Positions 12,755 through 22,799 of a stretch of DNA of 64,000 bases are shown here, in pieces (position 1 is the stretch's first letter; the number at the start of each line of letters is the position of its first letter). Below the pieces are notes generated by a model. The model made no database searches and was not told the DNA's origin. It saw only the letters and a program-made list of their open reading frames with translations. The stretch is from Perilla frutescens (Eukaryota; Streptophyta; Magnoliopsida; Lamiales; Lamiaceae), in the NCBI GenBank assembly GCA_026008535.1, contig BRKX01000002.1:74669380-74733379 (forward strand), given 5' to 3'. The position numbers and the translations under genes were made by a program.

Positions 12755-12852
12755 ACTTAGAAGTGTAACAAGAAGCTTCAACCCACATATTCAATGCTAT
12801 ATCATATATGTATTCATGTAATAATCAAGCGATAATACAGTTATAATATACG

Positions 12853-12885
<33 letters not shown>

Positions 12886-14705
12886 TTCATTCATTTGTGA
12901 ACACAAATCCTATCCATTTATATTTTAAGATCAATGACACTATTAATCAATGGTAAATATATAAAAATGCTATTTTTTTAATTTCAGACGCACTGAAGGT
13001 TAAAATTGTGCAATTAATTTTTATTATATTAGGTAGTAACGGTTTTAAAGAAATTTATTATTGCGAATTAAATAACATCTATGATCACAAATAGCCACTT
13101 TTTACTAAAAGCTTTCTTTTCAGACTATATCGTCATTTTCATCATGAGTTTAAGATCAATGGTCCATTATTTATTTGTCAATATATTTGCTCCCACTTAT
13201 CTATCAATATATTAGCTTCATACAAATGACAAGTAATGGTCCATACATGGTTGTTACTATAAAAAATAAACGACAACACTACACCAAGGGAAAAAAGCAA
13301 TAAAAACCAAAAAAATATTTAATACAACTATTTTATTTTTAATAAACTATGAAGATTAATGATTATGCACGGTCTTAAGAAGTAAAAAATAGTAGCAACA
13401 CTATACCAATTGGAGAAACAGCAATGCAAAAAGCATTGACAGTGCCGCAAAAAAATGTTTTGATTTTATTTAAATATTATGAATTTATTTAAATATTCTT
13501 CATTATATATCGCTTAATGTTGTTTTATTTGATTAACATGTGTGTTTTATTATATATTTTGTTTTTTGGGAGTAAATTATGTTGACCTATAAATTTCCAT
13601 GTAATTCATAGCAAAATAGTTCATTTGCTTGCTATTTATCTTTTTCCAGTGTTTTTTTTTTCCTGATTTCTTAGTGCTGATTTTTAATTTTTGAGAGTGA
13701 ATCACGCTAGCGCATATATTTTCATGTTACTTGGCATGCTATTTATCTTTTTTCCTAGTGTTTTTTCTCACTTCTTAGTGTTGGCTTTTAAAAGTTAAAA
13801 AAAGCACTACAAACACACAAAATCATCAGTTATCAAAACTATATATAACTACCAAAAAAATATAAAATGGCAATATAAAAGTTGAAAATAAAGCACTATA
13901 GAAATCTTAAATATCATTCAACAAAACTATAAATGTAGAAGTATAAAGTTGCTCTAATTGTAATCATTAATTTACAAAGTTAACAACAAAATATCGGTAA
14001 CACTATGAAACTAGAAAAAAAAAAACCAATGCGACTCAAGTTAATTGCAATAGTCAAAACTATAAATAACTAGCAAAATGAAAAGCAACAATATAAAAGA
14101 TGAAAAAAAAAAGCAATACAAAAGTGATAAATAACATCTGTCAAAAAAATCTTATATTTTAGGTGTGTAGGATGATTACCAATCCATAATCAAAGGTAAT
14201 CACAACAAAACAATAAAACCCCTAAAAAAATTAAAATAGCAACTCAAACATAATAAATAGTATTAGTCGAAAAGTTGAATAAGATACGATTTTTAAATAA
14301 CAAAGAAACGAAATATCTTGACTATTTTAATAGGTTATCACTTGTTTCCTCTCCAATGCCTCTTCTTACTTTTGATTTCGTCATTCACAGAGTTCAATTA
14401 AGAATCACACAGAAAGAACACCCCAACACTAGAAAACTGAAAAAGAAATTTACAAAGATTGACAATTATGCAAGCATATATTTTTTGATTGTGAAATTTC
14501 AAAAAACAGCGGTAGAAAAAACGATCCTCATAATCTCATGACAAATCTCTAAGTATTAGTATTTCCAACTAGAAAATCTATTTTGATATGAAAGAGGATG
14601 TAATTTTCCTTCCCAACTGTTACAACAAAAAAAAAAGAGTTAATTGTACAATTTTAGCTCTAGTGCATTTGAAATCTATAAAAAAGCATAATTATAACCT
14701 TCACA
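12755..14705. other. Gene-free AT-rich stretch
   Basis: Non-coding AT-rich DNA with repeated phrases of the type GCAATAnAAAA and AACTATAAATAAC, and a GA run near 12868-12885. It looks like old unclassified repeat DNA. No gene is supported. Confidence 0.5.
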
Positions 14706-14714
14706 ATTAATTAA

Positions 14715-15106
14715 GGGGTATTATCAAATTTTAGCCCGACCTTTTAAGTAATTCACACAAATGTCCTGAACTTTTATAAATAACAATTTAATACCTGACC
14801 TTTTGAATATACAACAAATCTAGCATGAAATTAATTTTTGAGCTTTTAGTTGTCATCGTATATCATTTTTTCGAATTTTTTATTGACGTGGAAAATACTT
14901 GTGCCACGCCAATTGATCAAATAAAATTATATTTTACTCCAGACCGTATGTAAAAAGATATACGTTGGGGATTAAAAGCCCGAAAATTAATTCCAGGTTA
15001 GATTTGTTATAAATTCAAAAGGTCAGGTATTAAATTGTTATTTATAAAAGTTCAGGACATTTTTGTGAATTACTTGAAAGGTCGGGCTAAAATATGATAA
15101 TACCCC
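14715..15106. mobile_element. MITE with long inverted repeats and 9-bp duplication (Mutator type)
   Basis: This 392-bp element has inverted arms of roughly 130-140 bp covering most of its length. Both ends begin GGGGTATTATCA and share TTTTAGCCCGACCTTT. It is flanked by a perfect 9-bp duplication, ATTAATTAA, at 14706-14714 and 15107-15115. A 9-bp duplication with long terminal inverted repeats is typical of Mutator-like MITEs. There is no coding capacity. Confidence 0.88.
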
Positions 15107-15115
15107 ATTAATTAA

Positions 15116-18032
15116 TAATATCCCTTTCTTTTAAGAGTTTAATGGTCACAATTTGTCCACCAATTACACACCCCTATATTCACATGCGATATATATATAG
15201 ATATATATATATATACACATATATATCGTACACTAAATATAAGAGCCGACTGAATCGTCCAAGCACATAAGGCATGCCACTAGATGGACAAACATAAATG
15301 GTACACTAATTCTATGGAACATGTATACAAAAATGAACATGCATCTTTCAATTGAAAATAATATATGTTGATTAACGTTTGTAAAGTTTGATGTAACAGA
15401 TGATGTTGGCATTTCAAAGAAAAATGGAAAGTGGAATCATTATCTTGTAATCATGTCATGATGAATAAAAGTCTTAGAATAATATTGGATGTACATACAT
15501 GTTTGTATATATGGAATTACATTATATTCAAACGATTACATTATAGTAGTTAGTGGGATTTTAATTAGTGCATCATTTTTTTACCCTTCACATGCCTCTA
15601 GATCTTAATTAAGTTTATGCAGGTGTATTTGAAGTACTGAAAAATTTGAAGATAAATTTAAAATTTACTATAATTTAATTTATATATTTGTAGTGATTTG
15701 GATGCATCATGCATGCATTTAAAATTCGTTACTTTTCAAAAAAAAAAAAATCGTCACTTTTATGTCAGATTTTTTTATTTTATTTTTTTGGATCGGACGA
15801 TTGTGGTGGATTCGAACTACAATTTGTATTTGGATGCCATTCGATTAATTTTCCAAATCCTCTCTAGCTAGCTATAAACCAATTAATTTAAAACAACCTT
15901 AAAATAGTTTCCCCCCTATTATAAGGGGTTCCATATTTTTTTTTATATTTTTTAGTAGAAGGATCTTGTCTTATTTAATTGAGTGTATTTTCTTTTAACT
16001 AGGTTTTCTTAAATTTTTTTTAAATATTTTTAACATACCATAATTGGAAAATAGTGAGCCCTAAATAAATATTTTAAATTAAATTAAATCATAATAAATT
16101 AAAAAAAAGATAGGCTTGAAACATGAAATGTTATAGAAAATGGCTTAGGGGTTCGCATGCATGTATAACTGTTTATATATTACTTCAAGAGGTCTCAGAA
16201 TGTTTTTTTAGAAGGGGAAAATGTTGATATTATAAACTAATTGAAGTTTCCACCGAAATTTGTAAACGAAATTAAAGTAAATTAATAAACTAGATCGATC
16301 GTGTTATTGATCTCGGTAGTTTTAAGAAGATTAATGATGATGATTTTCTCTAAAATGTGATGCATAAGCGCCTGGAAAGTAAGAATTAAGCATCAATCTT
16401 TGTAGGTCAATTTTCATGATATATATATTTAGCTTCAAATATTTTTCGTTTAGTTGGCAGGAAAGTATAGTTATCTGGGAATATATATAATTTCTAGGAA
16501 TGTGATTCTGAAAAAAATAAATGCTACAAATTATTTATTCTATGTTTGGAACATGATAAGGAAATTATCAGGATTCTCATTTTAATATTTTCAATTAAAT
16601 TAATCAAATAGGTTTATTATGATAATTTAATAATATTAATGTAGACTTATAGTCTATGAGTTCAATCATAGATTAATGTTTTTTGGGAGCAAATACTAAG
16701 GTGCAAATCCCTCCCTAAATATTTTAATTTGGTGCAAAAATATTTTTAAAAAATAATTTTTAATACCTTATTTTATTTTATTTTTTCATGATCTCTAAAA
16801 ATTTATATATATGATTTATGAAGAACTTAAGTACACTGTACATTTGATATTATACTTTCGACTTCTTTTCTTCATATTATTTTGTGTGAAATGCTTTTAC
16901 CAGATCATAAGCTTGTTGAATCAGAGTAGTGTACAAAAACAAAAAAAACAAAAACAAAAAAAAAACACGCACACACACACACACAAAAAAAAAAAAAAAC
17001 TGATTATGTGTACTTAATTAATTTCTTGAAACTTACTTAATTTATTGAAAAATTTGAGAAAAATATGCCAATAAGCTATAACATATATTTCAAAGTGGTC
17101 TTGTTGTGATTTAATTTGGAGGAAGGAGGGTTGATTTTTTTTTTTTTTTTTTTTTGAGATAATTCTCGTACGTATGTATATAGTTGCTATCTTCGGCACA
17201 CACACACACACTATATATATATACATATATATATATATATCTCAATTTTAAATGTGTTTGCAGGATTTAAACTTTATTTTTTTATTCATGAGATCATTAT
17301 TTCATCATTGAAAGCCCCTCGATCATCAGACGAGGGTGGGTGTAACTCATCCTATTATTTTTAATTTTCAGAGAATTCATTAATTAGACATATATATAAA
17401 ATAATTTGTACCTTTAATTGAAGTTAGTTGTTTCGTCATATGTCATCAATCTAGCTAGAAAATTAGGTTATATGTCATTAATTAGCATACTAGTACGTAC
17501 GTATTATCAACATATAGATATCATTTAATTTTATAAATTGTAATTAATATAATCAAATTCATATATTTTTGTCTGATAAAAGGAAAAATATATAATTTGT
17601 CAAATTCATGTTTTTGTCTGGATGATTGGTAATTAATTATGCATATGTACGTGTATGTGTGTGTAGCTATAGCAGCAGCCATATTTTTGTGGCTATACAT
17701 AAAAAATAGCAGCCATGATATACATCAAAATTTAAAAGCAAAATAAAAAGAAACCAAGACGTATTCGAATGAAAGTATTTATATATTAAAATAAAATGTT
17801 GGTGGATGTATGGTGTTAGGATTTCATGAAGAAAATTAAGATTCACTAAAGCTAAAAGAAGGCGCTAGACTATATATTAGGGCACGCAATATATAATATT
17901 TAAGCAATATTTTTTTATTTAGTTTAATTTCGAAATTACGAGGCTATGTTTGTAATATTTCTTAAAATACTAAAATTTCCAATCCTTTTTTTCGTGGACT
18001 GAAATTTCAGATCTTAAGAGCACTTGGTTAAA

Positions 18033-18076
<44 letters not shown>

Positions 18077-18340
18077 CGATTTTTTTAGAAGATATTTACC
18101 CCTTTCTAGTTTCTATGGCAAATATCCATAACGCTTTAAGTGTTCACAAAATAAACTGATTGCTGAGCCCATTTCCTCATTCTTACTGGACTGAAAAAAT
18201 GGTTGGGCTCAAATTTTTCATTATTATAATTAATTTACTAGATTCTCACCCGTGCAGATACACAGATATTCATGATTTCATCTTCACGTGTTATAAATAA
18301 TATTTTAGTTAATGATACACATTTTTTATTTTTTTTTATG
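15116..18340. other. Gene-free AT-rich stretch with low-complexity tracts
   Basis: No gene seen. It holds an A-rich/CA tract at 16936-17000, a poly-T run at about 17133-17155, a CA run at about 17198-17211 next to TA repeats, and a compound (AT)n(GT)n run at 18033-18076. Confidence 0.5.
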
Positions 18341-18660
18341 CCAAACAATTATTATTCCAAATCTAAAAGGAGTTAAGTCGATAATTAATATAATTAATAA
18401 AAAAATAATTATTTGATACACACACATACATATGTATATATGTACATGTTATATTATAATATAATATACTTATGTATAAAGTATATAGAGTATGCTACCG
18501 ATTGCGACGTTTTACCAAATAATTTACTTGACTATTTTATTTTTAATTATTTCACATAATAAAATCTATCAAACATTATCCATTACTCCTTAATATACGA
18601 CAATTCACATATTTATTCATTCGAACAAATACATTTGAATACCATGTATATAATGAAATA
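18341..18660 (+). repeat. Left arm of a large inverted repeat
   Basis: This arm matches the reverse complement of 21655-22146. Shared landmarks include AATCTAAAAGGAGTTAAGT, ATGTTATATTATAATATAAT, AAAGTATATAGAG and ATAATAAAATCTA, and the arms end near CATATTTATTCATT. The partner arm is about 150 bp longer because of internal insertions. The enclosed DNA holds two separate transposons and a possible gene fragment. Confidence 0.75.
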
Positions 18661-18789
18661 TAATCTAGAATATAATGTAAATGAATTATATATTTATGTA
18701 TTTCTTTCTTAATTAATTAATAGATTGTTGTACAAATTTTAGTATATTATATTTTTAATGTATTCCACGTCATACTAATTAATAGAGAC

Positions 18790-19185
18790 AAATCATGTTG
18801 GTAAAGTCTCCTATACATCATCTCAGACCCAATAATGTCAGTACATTCATCAGACGGGTCAGGATTAACGCGGGTCAATTTAAATCAATTCGCATTGACC
18901 GACGTTTACCCACAAAAAAAATGATAACTAGTTTGCTACAACAAAAAAAATGCCAAATATCTGTACAAACTGCATTCAAAGAATTCATAATGCACTGGTA
19001 TATGCTAACTTGCAGAGATTGGATAATATAGATGATCCCTATCTAAATCAAAACCAGCAGGTGATCGAGAACAGGACCACCATCAAGGTATCTGTAGTAT
19101 ACTCTTCATTTTTTTCACATTATTATTTTTGTTGATAAAACTCAACTAATATCTCCACTCCTATCTAATTTTTGTTGCAGCTGAG
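18790..19185 (+). other. Unidentified non-repetitive segment between inverted arms
   Basis: This segment is less AT-rich than its surroundings and keeps partly open frames, one containing LQRLDNIDDPYLNQNQQ. It runs into a donor-like AAG|GTATCTG near 19088, with an acceptor-like TTGTTGCAG near 19180. That would fit a captured or decayed exon. I do not recognise the product, and the frame carries no defined start or domain. Confidence 0.25.
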
Positions 19186-19401
19186 GCTACTAATATTACA
19201 ATAAATGATAATCATATAGGGCATATACCACAACATTCAATCACTTTGAAATTTGAAATAGAACTGTTTACATGTCTCTATCATATAGAAATACGATTGC
19301 ACACATTTACCAGTATAAATCTTGGAGTTAACCACTCTCTTAATTATTTTATCCAAGTGTTGATCAAATTTTAGATCAAGTTTTAATTAATTCTCAGAGG
19401 A

Positions 19402-19525
19402 TCAAGTTTTCTCTCTATGTATTTGTAAGGTTAAATTTGAGAAAAGAGTGTGTCAAAATGTATAAAACAACAAATATTTTGACAAAAAAAAGACTAAAAC
19501 AACAAACAAAACAAAACGGAGGGAG
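19402..19525 (-). mobile_element. Truncated Stowaway-like MITE
   Basis: This is the reverse complement of one half of the MITE at 26108-26370. It shares TTTGTAAGGTTAAATTTGA, AAAATGTATAAAACAACAAA and a terminus ending AAAACGGAGGGAG followed by TA. The other half is missing. Confidence 0.7.
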
Positions 19526-19596
19526 TAAAATATAAAGACCACATATAGTTTAGAATGTAATTGTATATTGTATTGAAAAAAACCAAGGATGAAAAT

Positions 19597-19745
19597 ATCG
19601 CGAAATATCGCGGATATATCGCAGATATTGACATTGCGATACGGATATTGGAGGGAATATCTTTTTTCCCGAGTATCGACGAGAAATCGCAATATATCGC
19701 AAGATATCGCAAAATATCGCAAGATATCGTAAAATATCGCGATTT
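19597..19745 (+). repeat. Subterminal ATATCGC array of hAT copy 2
   Basis: About ten copies of ATATCGC or a one-base variant are packed into 150 bp just inside the left inverted repeat. Subterminal motif clusters are typical transposase-binding regions in hAT elements. The binding role here is inferred. Confidence 0.7.
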
Positions 19746-20025
19746 TTTTAATATTTCTATAATATATTTTGATTTTTATTTAATACTATATATTTTTGTG
19801 ATCTTTTTTACGTCTTCAATGTAATTATTTGAGTTGCAATATTCTTTGCTTCACTTTGCAAAAAAATATAAGAGAAAGAAGACCGGGAAATCAACGGACG
19901 TCTTAGAAAGAAAAGTGAGATGCACGTGCACCGACTTTATTTTTTCATTTTTTCAGTTAGAGGACATGATGGACAAATCACTAAAATTTTTCTCCCCATA
20001 TATCACACGAAATTGAAATCTAAGA

Positions 20026-20292
20026 TTGAATATAAATTATTTGCCAAATCTTGATTCTATGAATATTGGTGGCATTGATCATAGTGATATGTCCCAAGAT
20101 TCATATGCTTCTTACACATATGGGAGTTCACAAATTGATTGGACTACTCAAAATGTGTATCAACAAAATAATTGGGTCAGTGGATATTATCCAATTCATG
20201 GTGAAGCTGTTGGAAGAAATCAAGAAACATATCAAGCGCATGTGCATAATTATATCCATAATTACTCGAATGTGATAAGTTGGTACTAATAT
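20026..20292 (+). pseudogene. Remnant ORF of the hAT family (C-terminal tail)
   Basis: An open frame of 87 residues is rich in Tyr, Asn, Gln and Ser (for example IDWTTQNVYQQNNW and NYIHNYSNVISWY). The homologous stretch in copy 1 (12004-12249, minus) has lost this frame. Preservation of the segment in both deleted copies suggests the 3' end of the parent element's transposase gene. It has no zinc finger, DDE residues or dimerisation block, so no activity is expected. The assignment rests on position within the element, not on a recognised domain. Confidence 0.45.
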
Positions 20293-20873
20293 TGTTTAGA
20301 ACAAGATGGCATTCCATCTACTATATTTGAACCTCATAGATCCTCATTTTGGTATTAATTGTACTTTATAATGTTTATTTAGTCATTTTATGTTGTATTA
20401 TGTATTATTTTTTCAAATGTATTGTCTCAGACGGTATTTATATAATGTATTATTTATATATTTGCTTTCAAAATACAATTCTATCAAAAAAATTAGTAGA
20501 ATATGTGCATAATAATATGTTATAATAGTTCCTAAAATTCCATGCTAAATTTTCAAGATTTTAATATGATTTCCGTCATTTTTTTCAATTTTCTGCGATA
20601 TCGATATGCGATATCGATATATCCGTCGATATATCCGTAAAATTGAAGTTGCGATATATGTTGCGATAGCGATATTTTCATCCTTGAAAAAAACACAAAA
20701 AGAACAAAAAAAAGATATTTGAAACGTGTCACACATTTCTATTCTCTTTCTATTCTCTTTTTTATGTTTTTTATATTTATTCCTTTCTATTTTTTAAATA
20801 GTAAAGGACCTGAATAAATAATATTGTGCAAATTGTTTCATTTTTAAAAAATAGGATACTTAAATAAATTCAA

Positions 20874-21562
20874 GGGAAAAGGTACAAAAATACACTTAAG
20901 GTATTAACCCAGTCACCTTAGACACCTAAAGTGTGACTCGATTCATTCAACTCCTTAAATTATTTTAAATAGTGCAAATAAACACTATCGTCAAAAATAT
21001 TAATTTTCACTAGTAATTAATGTTAATTAAATATGCAGAACTTTTACAAACTAATTCTAAGTGATTCATGTGATAAAATCGTGCAATGTTAGGTATGGTT
21101 GTAAAGCTCTCACCATAGGTTTTCTAATGGTACCCTTAATTCGTCAATTAGATGTGGGATAAGGGAGTAATTGGATGGAAAAATCTCGGAGGTGAGGGTT
21201 TGTTTTCGTGACTTAGACTGAAAATTTCTATATTGATTCAACTTCAAATATGAAACTTGTATGAGGGCTTTGAAACTCCAAAGTGTGAATTATAAAACTA
21301 TAGTTTTAATTAGTTCAATCGACAACTATAGATGTATAATTTAGTCTCAAATTGCATTGCTTAAATTTGCGTGTTTAATTAACTTTAATTACTAATAGAA
21401 AATTAATATTTTTTAACGGAAAGGACTGATTGGATCATTTAAAATAGTTAAGGGCCGATTGTTACATTTAAAATAGTTTAAGGGATCGAATGAGTCGAGT
21501 CATACCTAAGTGTCTGACCGAGATTGAGCTAATACTTTAAGTGTGTTTTGGTACATTTTCCC
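20874..21562. mobile_element. MITE with long inverted repeats and 9-bp duplication (Mutator type)
   Basis: This 689-bp element has ends starting GGGAAAAGGTAC and GGGAAAATGTAC. Its related arms exceed 100 bp and share CACTTAA, TATTA, GACTCGA and CATTCnAnnCCTTAAA. A perfect 9-bp target duplication, TAAATTCAA, lies at 20865-20873 and 21563-21571. It is non-coding and different in sequence from the MITE at 14715. Confidence 0.85.
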
Positions 21563-21654
21563 TAAATTCAAATAACATTTTAATTATTCTAATTTTGAAT
21601 AATAGAAGACCTAAATCCAGATAATATTTATATATTTTTTTCCTATTTTCTATA

Positions 21655-22146
21655 GCATGCTTCATTATGTATATGACATTCAAATAATTTATTTGTACAA
21701 ATGAATAAATATGTGAATTTTAGCATATTAAGAAGTAATGAATAACGTTTGGTAGATTTTATTATGTAAAATAATAATCAACATATATTAAATAATTAAA
21801 TAAAATAATCAAATAAATTATTTGATAATACATCATAATCGGTAGCATGCTCTATATACTTTATTCGTAAATATAATATTTATAAATTCAATAAATGCTA
21901 TTACAAACATTATATACAAACAAATGATACATAATTATAATATAATATTTTGATCGTAATAATTATTAATTACTTGTGAAATTATTTAAAATATTATATA
22001 TATACATATATGAATATTTTTGGTAATTTAAGATATATTATATTATAATATAACATGTACATGTGTATTCAAGTAATTATTTTTTAATCGATTATATTAT
22101 CAACTTAACTCCTTTTAGATTCGCAATAATAATTGTCCAACATGAA
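21655..22146 (-). repeat. Right arm of a large inverted repeat
   Basis: Its reverse complement aligns with 18341-18660 over the whole left arm, with extra blocks of about 150 bp in total. The long hairpin at 22154-22294 follows immediately. Confidence 0.75.
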
Positions 22147-22153
22147 AAAAATA

Positions 22154-22294
22154 ATTTAATAATTTTGTTCGATTTGTATTTTACGCTGCCGGTTGTTCAA
22201 TATAGATTAGAGGAGAGGTTGGGTTAATTAGCTATAGTAGTCTATATTGAGCAACCGACAGCATAAAATACAAATCGAACAAAATTATTAAATC
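22154..22294. repeat. Long hairpin (foldback) of about 141 bp
   Basis: Arms 22154-22209 and 22238-22294 are inverted copies. Both read ATTTAATAATTTTGTTCGAT onward and differ at only four positions or so over about 54 bp. The loop is about 28 bases. It could be a snapback MITE remnant or, if transcribed, a small-RNA precursor. No known plant microRNA was recognised in the arms. Confidence 0.85.
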
Positions 22295-22459
22295 TTTTTT
22301 TATTGTTCCAAAAAAGAGTATAAAATAAAATAAACAAATATAATAAAATGACCCATTGTGTAGTTCCTCTACGACGAAGGCGGGCGCCATTAAGAAAGAA
22401 ATTGAAAGTTTTATAGTCGAGCTGTTTTGCACGATAGTATCCTCTGAGCAAGCTTATTA

Positions 22460-22785
22460 CTTTGATCACTAATATTTGATGTTTTAGACTTTTGCACTAG
22501 AATTAAGAAAATATTAATGACTCCTAGAAATTTTACTTTTCATTTAGAAAATACTCACTCCTAGAAAATATATTGCAACATTGACTTTTGAGTATGATTG
22601 TTTATTGTAAAATTGAATTTAATATTTTTTGGTGTTTGGAAGAGGAGAAGAATGAGAAATTCGAACAACCTTGCATAAATGAATTAATGAGATGAGAGAA
22701 AAAAACAATCTTAATAATCTAAAATATCAAGTAAATAAAAAAAAATGAAAATTCTAAAACATCAAATATTAGTGACCGGAGGGAG
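22460..22785. mobile_element. Stowaway-like MITE
   Basis: A 326-bp element flanked by TA on both sides (22458-22459 and 22786-22787). The inverted ends share CACTAATATTTGATGTTTTA, and the right terminus reads CTCCCTCCGG when complemented, the usual Tc1/mariner-MITE start. No coding content. Confidence 0.75.
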
Positions 22786-22799
22786 TATATATTATGACA

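Larger units (their letters stand above)
19584..20686 (+). mobile_element. Non-autonomous hAT element, copy 2
   Basis: This 1,103-bp element has matching ends CAAGGATGAAAATATCGC (18 bp) and a perfect 8-bp target duplication, AAAAAAAC, at 19576-19583 and 20687-20694. It is homologous to, and inverted relative to, 11727-12746. Near each end are clusters of ATATCGC words, densest on the left. It keeps a remnant reading frame at 20026-20289. It is most likely an internal-deletion derivative of a larger autonomous hAT. Confidence 0.88.

Noticed and set aside
14275..14541. 88-aa plus-strand open frame
   Set aside because: No recognisable domain, AT-rich composition and no splice or promoter context.
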